This document shows positions 1 through 12,429 of a DNA stretch of 64,000 bases, piece after piece. The first letter of the stretch is position 1; every line of letters starts with the position of its first letter. The translations under genes and the position numbers were made by a program. The stretch is from Anaspis maculata. Lineage: Eukaryota > Arthropoda > Insecta > Coleoptera > Scraptiidae. The notes beneath the pieces are model-generated. The model saw only the letters and a program-made list of their open reading frames with translations, was not told the origin of the DNA and did no database searches. The stretch is taken from NCBI GenBank assembly GCA_949128115.1, contig OX421961.1:120593050-120657049 (forward strand), given 5' to 3'.

Positions 1-12
1 TTCGGAGAACTG

Positions 13-395
13 TCACCGAATCAAATCAGTATCTCTTACAAAGAGGATGATATTATAAATATAAAGTGTCATTAGAGGTATGATTCTCAATCTTCTAAAA
101 AGATGTCGACTAGACTGACGGTTAGAACCAACGTTCGCCATCGCTCTCACGACCCTCTTCTGCAGCCTAAGAACTTTTTCGCTCCCGCTAGCCTGTCCCC
201 AGAATACTAGCCCATATGACAGTATAGACTGCACTAGACCGAAATATATGCGAGTCGAATAGCTTCATATGAAACTGTGGGTCTTAGATTTTTGATTAGG
301 AAAAGTTTGGAACTCAATTTGGCTAAAATGGCGTCGGTATGCGTCGACCAAGTCAGCTTTTGGTCCACATGAATACCCAGGAACTTCGTGCTCGA
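13..395 (-). pseudogene. LINE (non-LTR retrotransposon) reverse-transcriptase 3' fragment
   Basis: Two overlapping minus-strand reading frames encode consecutive pieces of the region downstream of the RT catalytic site of a jockey/RTE-like LINE. The first has 'TKFLGIHVDQKLTWSTH'. The second has 'SYGLVFWGQ', then 'RLQKRVVRAM' and 'RHLFRRLRIIPL'. These phrases are familiar from arthropod LINEs. The frames join through a one-base shift near 240-246, so the copy is dead, and it continues off the left edge. The catalytic motif itself is not in the window. Clade not assigned. Confidence 0.75.
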
Positions 396-1090
396 CACAC
401 TTCGCAATGAACTTGTGGCTGTGCGAAGAAGAAGACTTGAATGGATAGAAACATTTTCAGTGAAAAACTCTAGCACGACACATGGAAATGGCCTTAATCG
501 TCTTTGGGGACCTGAAAATGGATATATCCGGCAAAATCCCAAAACTTTTTTTTCTGCACGATACACTACCCTTGCATGTTGGTGAAAGGCCGGGAAAGTA
601 ACGAGTGATCGAAGAAGTTTCTCCTCAAGTCACCTATTATTCCTGAAAATCTCGCGGAAAAACGTGGCCACCAAGGAGACCGAGGCCTACTTTGAGGAGA
701 AATTTATTCGATCACTCTTTACAATGGTGATGGGTCGACGACCACAAAAATGTCTTTCTCTTGATCAGGAAACCAGCATTTTTGTAAAAAATACCAGCAC
801 TTCGCGAGCACTTCTGGATGCCGTAATTGGATTTTCGAAAATCCGACATGGTGGGGCCAACTTCACGCACCCGGCCACAACCTCAACGCATTGATCGTTT
901 CTAGGCCCAGTGTTATTAAGATTTTCACGATATTCGCTAAAAACTTCGACCAAAGAATACTCTAACAAACCCGCACAATTGGTGGAGGAACATGAGTTTG
1001 CCAGATTATTGGCGAATCTGCTGTATTTTTAAAGCTCTTATTCCAACTGAACGAAATTTGGAGATGTATATCCCGTTCACTTTTTATTTT
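396..1090. other. No recognised gene
   Basis: AT-rich sequence with only short overlapping frames on both strands. I see no domain, splice-bounded exon or repeat structure here. Confidence 0.4.
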
Positions 1091-1253
1091 CAGTAGAATG
1101 ACTTTTTGGAGCAAAAATAAAGTGACAAGCTGGTAGAATACGGCTGATAGCCGCTGATAGTTTCGCTTCAAAACTATGCATCAGGAGTGCCATCAGCCGT
1201 AGCCGTAGCTCCCCAGCTTGTCACTGTTTTTGCTCCGAAAGGTCGTTCTACTG
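1091..1253. repeat. Short hairpin MITE, copy 1 (CAGTAGA...TCTACTG)
   Basis: Imperfect palindrome of about 163 bp. The left arm CAGTAGAATGACTTTTTGGA, followed by GCAAAAATAAAGTGACAAGC, is mirrored by the right arm, which reads GCTTGTCACT, TTTTTGCTCC and GGTCGTTCTACTG. A second copy lies at 37612-37794 and a terminal scrap near 60655-60690, so this is a dispersed family. No coding capacity. Confidence 0.7.
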
Positions 1254-1331
1254 AATTTAAAACGTGAACGGCATATACATATTCGGTGTTGAAAATTGTT
1301 AAGATCGTCCTCAAATGCAATAGGAGTGTTG

Positions 1332-3948
1332 AATTACCCACCCCAGAGGGCGGTAAAGTCAACCTCGTTTGAAATTTTTTTCCAGGTGTAGGGGGCATCG
1401 ATTCCAACTCCATCGTGTGAGGATCTAAAGGCCAAATTCTCATTCATGTTCGTACTAACTTTACTAATAAACAAAACTTTTGTACGCAGGGTGACTTTTT
1501 TGAAACGGACCCACCTCCGATATTTCGCTGCACAATTTTTTCCTGGGAAAAAACCGGAACAGGTCGATTTTTATTTCTAGAGGGCCATCCAAGACACGTG
1601 ATGACAAATTTTTATCTTTAACCCTTCGCCCCCACCTTACCCGATTTTAAACTTTTAAATGGCATCACCTACCTTATTGTGAACATCAAATTGAAGGTAA
1701 TAAAATTCCCTTTCTATCAAACCCCTTTCAAAATTCTCTCAATGTTATTGCCAGGAAAGTTTCTCCCTCATTACCTAACTCCCGATTCTTGAGTACCGGA
1801 TTTTCCAGTAAAAACATGTCGATTTTTATTTCGAAGGGGACATCTAGAACACGTATTGTGAAATTTTTATCTTCAGCCCCCTCGTCTGGACTCCGCCCCA
1901 CTTTGAAATTTCAAATAGCTTACCTATTATACCGGGTGATCATTTGAAAACTATCCACCTGCAATATCTCCCGATTCCTAGTGCAAATGTCTTTGAGCAA
2001 AAACAGGTCGATTTTTATATCGAGGGGGACATCTAAAACATACATTGGAGAATTTATATCTTAAGCCCCCTCGCCCCCACTCACCCCAACTTTGAAATTC
2101 CAAATAACACTACCTACCTTGCGATACATCAAATTATAGAGAATTAAAAGAATATTTTGAAATTTTTCAACCCCACCCCCTGTTCTTCCTAAAATTCTCT
2201 GGGTGTCCAAGTTAATATTCTTGACCTCCATTTCCCTTCAATACAGTAAACGTCATCCTGCACAGCATCGAGAGAGAAAATTTTCGATAAAAAAAGTGCC
2301 ACCCAAATTTATCCCTTCGCTCCCCCCACCTGACCTCAAAAATTTAAAATGTCAATACCCACTTTGTGATACATCAAATTGACGGAAATTGAATTCTCTT
2401 CCTGAAAACGATTTTTTCACAATTTTTAAAGCCCCCATTTCCCCCCTAGAATACTCCAAATGGCCAATTTATTGGGGGAGGGGTAGAAAATTTCAAAAAA
2501 ATTCTTTTCGGAAAAAAAATTCAATTCCCTTCAATTTGATGTATCACAAAGTAGGTGGTGTTTTGTTCAACTTGGGAGTTGAGGTGGGGGAGAGCAAAGG
2601 GGTGAATTTGGGTGGCACTTTTTTCACCGAAAATTTCTTTCTTTGATGCTATCTAGGATGCGCCGACTAAATTGAGAAAAAAATGAGGTGTCCAGAATAT
2701 AAAATGGGACAGTCATAGAATTTTTAGGAAAAAGGGGGTGGGGTTGAAAATTTTGAAATATTTTTTTCAGAAAGAAAATTCAATTTGCTTCAATTTGATG
2801 TATCGCAAGGTAGGTAGTGTCATTTGAAATTTCAAAGTTGGGGTAAGTGGGGGCGAGGGGGGTGAATATAGAAATTTGCCAATGTATGTTTTGGATGTCC
2901 CCCTCGATATAAAATTCGACCTGTTTTTGCTCAAAAAAATATTCACTAGGAATCAGGAGTTATTGCAGGTGGATAGTTTTCAAATGATCACCCGGTATAT
3001 GTGATACATCAAAATGAAGGTAATAAAATAGTCTTTCTGTCAAACAAGTCCGGAGAGTTTTTATTAAGTCACTTTCAACCCTTCTCAAAATGATCTTTGT
3101 TTATAAATTAAAGGAAAGTTTTTTCTCTTATCAACTTCCAATTCTTGAGAAATAGACTTCCCAGTAAAAATAGGTCGACTTCTATTTCGGAAGGGACATT
3201 CAGGACACGTATTGCCAAATTTTCATCTCCAACAAAGTGTAGAGGAGTAGGGGGTGGTTTAGAATATTTGAAATAATTTTTCGCAGGATGAAAATTTTAT
3301 TCTCTTTATCACAAGAATCACAAGATAGATAGATAATGCCATTTGAAAGTAGAGTAGGGTGGGGGCGAAGAGATTGAAGTTAAAATCTGACACTACGTGT
3401 TGTAGGTGTCCCCTTCGACATAAAAATCGACCTGTTTTTACTGGAGAATCTGATACTCAAGAATCGGGAGTTACGTAATGATGAGGGAGAAACTTTCCTG
3501 CATTTACAATGAGAGAATTTTTTAAGGGGTTGGAGGGGTGATTCGAGACAATTTAAAATATGTTTGACAGAAAAGGGAGTTTTATTATCTTCAATTTGAT
3601 GTATCACAAGGTAGGTGATGCCGTTTGAAATTTTAAAATAGGGTGGGGTGGGGGCGCAGGGTTTAGATGAAAATTTGTCATCGCGTGTCTTAGATGTCCC
3701 TCTCGAAATAAAAATCGACCTGTTCCGGTTTTTTCCCAGGAAAAAATTGTGCAGCGAAATATCGGAGGTGGGTCCTTTTCAAAAAAGTCACCCTGTACAA
3801 AAGTTTTGTTTATTAGTAAAGTTAGTACGAACATGAATGAGAATTTGGCCTTTAGATCTTCACACGATGGAGTTGGAATCGATGCCCCCTACACCTGGAA
3901 ATATTTTCCAAACGAGGTTGACTTTAGCGCCCTCTGGGGTGGGTAATT
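1332..3948. repeat. Giant imperfect palindrome, family A copy 1
   Basis: Outer ends AATTACCCA (1332-1340) and TGGGTAATT (3940-3948) are reverse complements, and long stretches inside continue the match. Antiparallel frames at 1174-1443 (minus) and 3837-4079 (plus) share the peptide MRIWPLD, then HTMELESMPPTPG and FQTRLTL. Inner ends GCAGGGTGAC (1486) and GTCACCCTG (3787) mark a nested layer. The arms are built from repeated units ('AAACAGGTCGATTTTTAT', 'CCCTTCGCCCCCACC', 'GTGATACATCAAATTGA'). The right arm is about 360 bp longer and has its own small palindrome near 3240. The innermost mirror point is near 2457. Not coding. Confidence 0.8.
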
Positions 3949-6900
3949 TTCGCGACACAAAAAAATTTTTGGTTTCAACTTGTAGGGACTTACAGGAGCT
4001 ACAACTTTTGTTGAGAATTTATTCCATAACTATCACAGGAAAGCAGATAGAAAATTGTGAAAAAAAAACCACCCCCTAAAAAACTACGGTTTTCGGCTTC
4101 CGACACTCTTTCTCGACAAGTTATTGAAAAGTTCTGAACAAAACTTGTTCCAAATATTTTTCCGAACATTTAAAAAAAAAGAAAATCGAAATCCAACCAA
4201 TAGCAACCGATATATAGAAAAAAAACACCCTTATCTCGGAAAGCTCAATGAAATTTTGGTGGATTTTCGCGGTTCGGGGCTCTGTGGGGGATTCTCTAGG
4301 TGTATGCAAAAATTCAGCCAGAGTATACTTTTTGTAAATATAAAACACTTTTTGAGCTAAGTTGACTGGCCTATAAGTGCGACACTGATTTGATGTGTAA
4401 TTTTGTGGGATATAAGTGCCGATTCTGTATCGAACCCGTTAAAATTTAAAGGCCGTTAGAAGAAAATCAACCAATCGTGACTCGTGGGGCCAATTTCTGA
4501 TCGTTCCTAGGTGTCCAGCGCCTTTAAAAATTTTAAGGGGTGTTCAAATTTTATACAGAATTGCCACTGCAGTTATAAACACAATATTAAATATTGTGTG
4601 TTTAAACGTTTGTATTTCAACTAATCAAAGTACCCAATGCAAATTCCTAGCAATATATTGAACCGTTTGGAAGATACCAGAAGGTTTGGCTATGCCGGAT
4701 AAAGGAAATAAAAGAGGTCAAAGTGCCAGCTTTCATTATTCGTATCCTGAAAAACAAGAAAAAGATTAGCGATCAAACACTCTATCCCTGAATCACCATG
4801 TATATCGCCAAGCTTTCTGCAAGAAGTAATCCTTAAAAATAGTGAAAAATTAGACTTTGTCTACATATTTGCTTACCTTGGTTTTTCCACAAATTTCAGT
4901 AAAGCACGAAAACCAACACTGCAAAGAAGAAGAAAATGTTTGAGGTGAAACTGATTAACAACAATTGAAAAAATTTCGTAAGAAATGATGATTTCTGAAT
5001 TAGCATAGCATTTGTTTCCAGTGCCATTTGGATCAATTATAAGCAATCTAAAAACCATCCTTAAGCTTAAGCGACATGTAATTTCTGTGCTAAATATTAC
5101 AGCCTTCTTGGATATTCGATCTCCGTGGCTTGATGCGGTTTCCCAATTGTTGATGATTTGTTCGCGCTGTATTTACTTAGCAAATGGTCCTAAAAGGCGA
5201 ATTTTGAGGAGAATTTGTATTTTTAGCGTGTTTTATCTTTTTATCTTTGTCTTGAATTAGCGCTTCCACTTGAAAAATAATAAAAAACTTGAGAAATAAT
5301 TATGTTCTGTACAATAAATGATATTATACAATTATACCATCTTATAATAGCTGAACTCTTTATTTTATTTTGATAAGTCCTATAATACAAACTATCCTCA
5401 AAATGGTTGAAAACAGTAATAAGGAAAAATATAGATACGCAATAGCAGAACAGTAAATATAACTAGCCAAAACGTAGAACCAGTATCCAAACATTTTTAG
5501 TTCTTCTTTATGAAAGGGAACAAGTTCCATTCTGACTCAAAAACTCAGTCGAACACCGCTCCCATACGATTATCGATGAAAATCAAAGATTGACACTAAA
5601 ATGCTAAATGCGAATATTGTTTTCAAGTGAAAGTACTTGGGGGGCATCTTCGCTACTTGACCTCACCTCACGTGTGTATGCGTGCTCAGGCTAAAACTGC
5701 GAACTAACCAGCAAGAGTGTCTTCCGTCCTATTCAGTAGGTATATTTACCCAGGTATTTACCATGTATGCACAGAAGATCGAGAATTGACTAAATCGGTA
5801 GGAAATACTGTCTGTTTGCTGCTATAACGTGATGTTCTGCTTCACAGAGCAATGAATTACAAAGACTCCTTTGTTGTGTGACCAGATCGCTTCCAGATAG
5901 TGTCCTTTAAATTCAGGCATAAGCACCTCGGCAACTTCAGGACCTGATAATAAGACGTTATGCACAAAAAAGTAAAAGGACATCCGAATTTTCGCTTCCG
6001 CACTTTTACGTGTCGAGCAGTTTTCTGATTGCTTGGAGTCTACCCGCCATCTGTCTTGCCTAGTTTTTTTTAATCAGATTGGGAACTTTAAAAGGAAATG
6101 ATAATCTCGTGAATGTAGGTATTTGGATGACTGGAGTGGATCGCCAAATTCATGTTGTATGTACTCTTTTCTAATACTTAAGAAAATTTTGGCTGTGTAA
6201 TGGTTATGAAATTTTTCTGGAACCGTTGCCATTGTCTGACAACCGGAATACATTAAAACTTGCTCTAACCGCAATAAATTACTCCGCGAACTCATTAGTA
6301 ATAAATTTGATTTAGTACCCATTAACCGACCATTAGCAAAAAGGAAATAATGTTCTGCTTTTTCTGAAATATTTTCGCGATGGATAGAGAGGACGGCGGA
6401 CAGACAGGGTGGTAGAAGTCAATGGTAAACTTACGCAATCTCTGACAAGAAGATTTTCAATCTTCACTAGACTTATACCGCGGACAGGTATATCATTATA
6501 CAATTTACGGCCATGTCTTTGATAATAATCACATTGAAATTTCTCTGTTAGCATTCGCTGCTTCAATCTTGACCTTCGCAACTAGTATAACCGACCGATC
6601 CGTATAGAAAGTACGAAAATGTTTAATAATTGCGATAAAAAATGAGCTTTTATTGGAGCGCTTAAAGCTTTATGTCTGCTCATTCCGTGATGGACCTGAG
6701 GCATTGTCTTTCAATGAATTATTGTACAGGCGTGCTCGGACGGTGAAGTCGAAATTGATTTTTTTTGCTTGAGTAGGTAGGTACCTACTTACTGGATTCA
6801 ATTATGGTGTTCCGCAACAATTTTTCATAGGTTTGTGATTGAAATGGTATTGTTCAGCTCGGCGTTTATTAAGGATAATGTGTGTGTCTCATGAGGCTCC

Positions 6901-8470
6901 GCATAAAAGGAGCCGCGATGGAGAAAAGAGCCGCTAATGGAATTAAAGATGAAAACAAAGACTGTGTCAACACATTTTTTTAAGATTGCGAAATTTGGCG
7001 AGTTTGTCATCTTCTTGATGGATATTCTCATCAAGCAATAAGTTTGGCGCGAGATGAATAAGAATGTGCGAATTGCACGTTGCAACAATCAATCCAAAGG
7101 CGGAAAAGAAGGCGATGAACTATTCGGTAGCAAAGAAAATGCGCTACTGAGTCTCACGACTGTGAGGGAATATCAACTACCTACTCGTTTTTGCACAATT
7201 ACAGTACCTATTTTCCTTTCTTATGTTGGTGTGAGGATGTAGAACTCAAAATCAATTATTCCAAATAAAATGATCAATCACAAAAACAGCTTCTTAATTG
7301 CTTGTAAAACAAGCGTTTAACAAGTATTATACTACTACCTACATTGTGCTACTACTCTCTAAATAAAAGGAACTATCACAACACACAGGATTTACCGAAA
7401 TGTGTGTGAGTTTCCATACAATTAAAATGCGTTATTGAAATTACAATAATTAAGTATACCAAGTTCCCATCCCATCGTGTAAAATTTATTTGGTTCTGTC
7501 ACTTGCGAAAGCATGTGCTCTGTGTGAAACTCAGAATTTCATTAACTCCTGTTCATCCATTATAGGTAGCTTCAGATAGGTAGCTAGGTACTACATACAA
7601 TATGTCGAAGAAGATCCGTTCTTGACCTCTTGGTACTTGGTACTTGTACCACTATAACACAAATTGTGTTCTTGAATTTGTCAACATTTGCATCTCACAC
7701 ACTTCACCTGTGCCTACGTTATTGTTTACATCACAGAGCCTACACGACAATGGTTTTCGGTTGCATGCAACATTCTGCATTCAAGAGTTACATGAGATTG
7801 ACGATAACAATCACAGCATTTTATACAAAATAGAAGTAAATTGCAATAATTGGAGTCGAGAAAATGTACGTCCAGTCATTCTTGACTCCTGGCTCCTAAC
7901 AGTGGTGCTTTATGTACTTTTAATTCGTCAATTTTAAAATCTTGGCACTCGAATTACTTTTAGTTACTTAATGGCAAGGTTGTATCGTGAATGGCTGTAA
8001 GGCGGTGTATAACAAATTAATTATGACTATCATATCAGTAAGAATTATTATTATGCTATTTGGGTACCTGTTGCACTGCTGCTACGTGAATCATTAAAAT
8101 TATTACCTAGGTAGCGTTTGTTGCACATCTTCATTATTGGGAAAAAATCACCTGGCATGGGTGAAAGTTTGTGGATTTGTCCGAATGCAACTGCTTAGGC
8201 AGATATAGGTAGGTACCTACCAACTTCTAAATGTTTCCTAATGTTGATATATGAATTATATTTTAATTACTTACAGTTCTCACGGCACAATATCATGCTC
8301 AGATTGCGTGGATTACATACACATTTTTTTGATTACAAAGAAGCGATAAATAAATTGCTTCTGTTGGAAAGAAATCCAATTGGGCGTTTTTCAGTTGCAA
8401 TATGATTTGCAAAAATAATAGAATTGCCTCTCAACCTCCTACCGAGCCTCCTCCTTAGATATCTATTTAG
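3949..8470. other. Gene-poor AT-rich stretch
   Basis: No convincing coding exon, RNA gene or element with matched ends. Palindromic motifs of the type GTAGGTAGGTACCTAC occur (about 6775-6788 and 8207-8220) and recur at 38524 and 60798. Such motifs are common in sternorrhynchan genomes as I recall them. The short ORFs here show no recognisable domain. Confidence 0.4.
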
Positions 8471-8472
8471 AG

Positions 8473-8560
8473 CAGTGGCGGATTTACTCTATAGGCCTCG
8501 CTATGGGCCAACTAGGCCATGAACTTAGGGCGCTGGATCGGTTGGGGGCGCTTAAAGCTT
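8473..8560 (+). mobile_element. Possible hAT terminal fragment
   Basis: Starts with CAGTGGCGGATTTA, a terminus shape common in hAT elements, and continues into GGGCGC-rich sequence. The partner terminus and duplication were not found, so this is at most a remnant. Confidence 0.25.
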
Positions 8561-8682
8561 AAAAAAATCGCAAATTTTCATTATTTTTGTATGTATAAGT
8601 TTGTAATAACACTAATAGCCAGTATCTAACAAGTAACAAACACCCTGTATAAGAGAGGGGTTGAAGTTAAAGACAACAATAC

Positions 8683-9325
8683 TGTTACGAACGACGATTC
8701 TGGAGAACCCGCGATCTTTCTAGACTCTTTTCATTAGGTCGCAGTGTACAAGTGCTGAGCGTTCTGGTGCATTCCAGAACACGCGTGTAGGCTTTTGCTC
8801 GTGCAACTGAGTGGAATCTTCAACGGTGAGTCAAGCCACATCTGTCCATTTTGGCGGAGGTGCCACATACCGGAACACACGGGAAGCACGCGAAAAGTGT
8901 GTGATTATTCGGGAGTCGTCTGGAAACCATATGCCGGGTCACTGTGGAGCTCGCTGGAGGATGATGGAAAGTTCGGGAACACTAATCGGAGACATATATA
9001 AGCACCGTCCTCAGCCTACGCAGTTAGTTATTGAATTGGAAGCGATTGAATGCGAAGTGGTTGAGAGCGGATAGAAAGCGACCAGTAGTCTGCGATATTC
9101 CCAAGTAAATAATTGTTGGCGTGTATTTATTTTAGTACGCGATAATAAACAGTGTGTGTTTTAAAACGATCGTCTCAATTATAATCGAACCCGTATGCGA
9201 AATTTTGCTTTGCCTTTTTGTAAATAAACTTTGCATTTGTAATCCAAACTCTGCTTTATCTTCAGTATTGTATTGGTCATTGCTTGGTGCTATAAATATT
9301 TTTGGGAATTTGGCTCACAATACTG
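8683..9325 (+). mobile_element. Gypsy-type LTR (5' end of a truncated element)
   Basis: Begins TGTTACGAACGACGATTC and aligns along its length with the reverse complement of the solo LTR at 12430-13424. Shared phrases include 'CCACATCTGTCCATTTTGGC', 'AAATAATTGTTGGCGTGTAT' and 'TTTTAAAACGATCGTCTC'. Promoter-like ATATATAAG lies at about 8994-9002 and AATAAA at 9144. The 3' part differs from the other copy and is longer. It runs to a primer-binding-like TGGCGCCCCTGACC, so the LTR end is placed just before that motif by inference. No gag or pol follows; a LINE starts about 350 bp downstream. Confidence 0.6.
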
Positions 9326-9339
9326 TGGCGCCCCTGACC
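9326..9339 (+). other. Primer-binding-site-like motif
   Basis: TGGCGCCCCTGACC directly after the LTR-like block. A TGG start after the LTR is expected for a tRNA-primed element. The tRNA was not identified. Confidence 0.4.
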
Positions 9340-9677
9340 ATCCAAGAACCCCGGCCTATCTCGTCTGATCAGCTGGCGGGTCGTGTTCCTAAATAAGACA
9401 GACCAATAGGTGAATCACAGCAAAAAGGCACGAGGCCGTTTTGGTATGTAACAAACTATAAGTGATAAGTGTGATCGTAATTTCCCCCTCGGTCGGGACT
9501 AATCATGGTGAGTAGAAGGCAACAGAGTTTGTTTCGTGGTTGTAAAAAGTATTTACAATGTAGCCGTTAAGTGTCATGAACCCCCTAACTGTGTCAACTG
9601 GGTAGTCCACTTCACACGATTTTCAACAATATATATTTAATTATATTTTACACATGAGTGATTATATTATTTACACC

Positions 9678-11194
9678 CCATTACAAAGGGAGTTTTACAA
9701 GGTGACACAATGAGCCCTTTACTGTTTTCAATTTTTATAGGGGACATCGAGAACTATCTTATGGGTGGGGGATTCAGAGGAGTGAGCTTGGATGGGAAAA
9801 CTGACGTAAGAATGTTAATGTATGCCGATGACCTCGTCATGCTGGCAGACTCGCCTCTCCAGCTGAATTTGTGTTTGAGAGGACTGGAGAAGTACTGTAT
9901 GGATCGTCAACTGGAGGTTAACATTGACAAAACAAAAATAGTCATCTTTAGGAAGGGAAATCGCATATTGCAGGATCAGTTCTTCTTTAACGACAAACAA
10001 ATAGAAATAGAAAATTCTTACACGTATCTTGGTGTTGTGCTACACTTTAATGGACAATTTAAGAGTGCATTCCAGGATAGACTCCGTAAAGCCAAACTCA
10101 CTTCAGGAGTGGTGTCCAAAACAATAAGCAAATCAAAGACACAACAATGGTTGCCAGTCATGAAACTCTACACATCTGTAATTTTTCCAACACTCACCTA
10201 CGGAGCAGCCGTTTGGGGCCCTAGCCTCATAACAGAGTTAGATCGAGCACAGTGCTCATTTTTCAAAAACTTATTGTACCTACCACAACAAACACCGGGA
10301 CACATAATCCGTACAGAACTTAATCTTGCTGGGATGGGCTATCATGTACTGAAAATGGCGTTGCGACTGATTTTTAAATATAGTTGTCAGAGAGAAGACC
10401 GATACACGCTTATTGCTTTGAAAAGACTGTTACACCTAGACCAATCTTCAACTAACGATTCAAAAAACAACTGGATTTCACAAGTAAAAAGAGTTGCGGA
10501 ACCTTATTTTGATTTGCCGATTGATCTCATTCAGTTGAATAACCAGACCATTCAAACCATCACTGAGGCATATTTGCACGGTAGCAGATTCGGGGATTGG
10601 GACAGGGTTCTTCTCAGCACGTTCTGTAGCGACTATAAGTTCATTATTGATCAAAACCCTTTAACAACACTCAACGCAGCATACCTGGATTTCAGCATGT
10701 CACTTGGAGTTAAGCGGGTAATTTCCCAGCTTCGTCTCGCAAACAGACTGGCGCTCACCCTGTATGTAAACAACGCAACTTACAGGCTCTCCCAGTCGGA
10801 GAATTGCTCTGTGTGCAACGTCCAGCGTCTGGAGACCGTTGAACACATTCTTTTTGATTGCCCACTTTACGCCCCTATTCGACAAGTTTACCGTGAGCTG
10901 TTATCCAAAGACTGGCACTCAACGTTAAAAAATGTAACAAAAGAAAATGCTATTTTAATTTATAAATTCTTCGCCAGCGCCATGAAACTCCGAGCTTTCG
11001 CTAGAAATGAATAATTATGTTCTTTATAACTCGCTCATTATTACCATTATTATTATCATTCTTATTTTGCGAATGTTTAAACTACTTTCCTTATTACTTT
11101 GTGGACTTTATTTTTTTTTTGTTCAATTTTGTTTATGGTACAGTGTATTATGGTACTGAATGAACAATAAACTTATTATTATTATTATTATTAT
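9678..11194 (+). mobile_element. 5'-truncated LINE with target-site duplication
   Basis: A retroposed fragment flanked by the 13-bp direct repeat TATTATTTACACC (9665-9677 and 11195-11207). It starts in the middle of the RT domain, ends with AATAAA (11165) and a TTA/ATT simple-repeat tail, and is otherwise open for its whole coding part. 5' truncation with a duplicated target and simple tail is the normal outcome of target-primed reverse transcription. Part of the right duplication overlaps the tail, so its exact length is uncertain. Confidence 0.85.
9680..11014 (+). CDS. LINE ORF2 C-terminal half (reverse transcriptase, 5'-truncated)
   Basis: The frame opens at the truncation point with 'GVLQGDTMSPLLFS' and contains the catalytic 'MYADDLVMLAD' (YADD about 38 residues after the internal Met at 9710). 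Thumb-like phrases 'NSYTYLGVVLHFNG' and 'LTYGAAVWGP' follow. Near the end is a C-x2-C-x9-H-x4-C knuckle (CSVC...HILFDC), typical of LINE C-termini. No stop interrupts about 444 codons. Endonuclease and the front of RT are missing, so the copy cannot move by itself. The clade is not certain; the C-terminal half recalls CR1/L2-like elements. Confidence 0.85.
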   Translation: MTKGVLQGDTMSPLLFSIFIGDIENYLMGGGFRGVSLDGKTDVRMLMYADDLVMLADSPLQLNLCLRGLEKYCMDRQLEVNIDKTKIVIFRKGNRILQDQFFFNDKQIEIENSYTYLGVVLHFNGQFKSAFQDRLRKAKLTSGVVSKTISKSKTQQWLPVMKLYTSVIFPTLTYGAAVWGPSLITELDRAQCSFFKNLLYLPQQTPGHIIRTELNLAGMGYHVLKMALRLIFKYSCQREDRYTLIALKRLLHLDQSSTNDSKNNWISQVKRVAEPYFDLPIDLIQLNNQTIQTITEAYLHGSRFGDWDRVLLSTFCSDYKFIIDQNPLTTLNAAYLDFSMSLGVKRVISQLRLANRLALTLYVNNATYRLSQSENCSVCNVQRLETVEHILFDCPLYAPIRQVYRELLSKDWHSTLKNVTKENAILIYKFFASAMKLRAFARNE

Positions 11195-11354
11195 TATTAT
11201 TTACACCAATTCTGATCATAATTAGGTGATGACAATTAACACTAGAATTCACGAAATTGCTTAGGGGGCCGCCATTCCTCGTCCTTCCCCTAATAACCTG
11301 TTGATAAGTAAGCATGAGAGGGTGTAAGCATAATACTACCGCAGACGTAGGTAC

Positions 11355-11484
11355 TACCGTATGATCAAAAACTTTTCTACTTTAGGCTCTAGGCAGGCTG
11401 TGGCCTGGCCAAAATCAGCCTTGTTTGCCTGCCAATACCAGACCACAGCCTGCCTAGAGGAGGGAAGTTTTTGATCATACGGTA
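11355..11484. repeat. 130-bp hairpin
   Basis: TACCGTATGATCAAAAACTT at the left is mirrored by AAGTTTTTGATCATACGGTA at the right, and CTAGGCAGGCTGTGG by CCACAGCCTGCCTAG. The loop is about 40 bp. MITE-like, no coding capacity. Confidence 0.75.
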
Positions 11485-11646
11485 CCTAGCGTCGGACTGG
11501 CAAATATTGGCCTACCGGGCAAAGATGAAAGTGGCCTCCAAACCGAAGGGGGAGTCAGAGGGGCCCGCCCCCCCAGTTAGCGGTGCAGCCGACTTTTTTC
11601 AATAATAATAATAATGATTATAACAAAAAGAAAGACGCTGAGCAAA

Positions 11647-12339
11647 TAGGGTCCTTGCACTTTTTTTTTCATTGCCTCCAACGTTGCATTGGTAGCCAAA
11701 TAGCACCACAGACTGAACGGTTTTTCGAAAATCCTAATTTATTATTTTATTTTGTAGATTTAAAACATAAAAACTGTTAGGCATGCAACTTCCATGCACC
11801 GATGTGTCAGCTGCGGGATGACGTCATCGTGCCCCGGGCTGGGGCTACTTGATTCTACACTAACAGGTTGCGTCTACGAATTTTAAATGTTTGACATAAT
11901 CTCACTGTCACCGTCTCAGACGTCTGTGGGGCTGACAATTAATTAGGGTTGGAAAGCGCGCAGCACGAGCTTGGGGATGGCCCTGACACGTAAGCAAAAA
12001 CGACGGCGCTGTTCGTGGCTCCAAAATTGAAATAGATCTTTAAAATAATGAAGATTTGAATTTTCGCGGGGTTTCAGGGTGCAGGGCTGCAACCTCGCAA
12101 AGAAAAAGAAAACTCACAAGCGAAAAATAGAACTCTCGGGTTGACGTCATCGTGATGATACAAGGATTGTAGAAGCGACCGCGTTTTTGGCGCGAAAAAA
12201 AAAATCAAACTTTGATCTCCATTGAAAAGGATGGATCAATTTTTTTGAAATTTTCTTTTGAGCGGAAATCATTGTGGATAACGTTTTGAATGATTTCATG
12301 AAGTAGACGTCTCGATAAAAAGTTCATGCAAGGACCCTA
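11647..12339. mobile_element. TIR element TAGGGTCCTTGCA
   Basis: A 13-bp perfect inverted terminal repeat, TAGGGTCCTTGCA (11647-11659) and TGCAAGGACCCTA (12327-12339), bounds 693 bp of non-coding sequence with TAA microsatellite and poly-T near the left end. No clear target duplication. Confidence 0.45.
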
Positions 12340-12429
12340 TATCGTTTATTGATTTCTTCAAACTCAAAACTTTTGCTTGAGATACACTGCGGTAAAGAAA
12401 ACAACGGAGGGAAGAAATATACTTATTAT

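Noticed and set aside
1174..4079. Matching peptides MRIWPLD... on opposite strands
   Set aside because: Produced by the mirrored arms of the 1332-3948 palindrome rather than by two genes.
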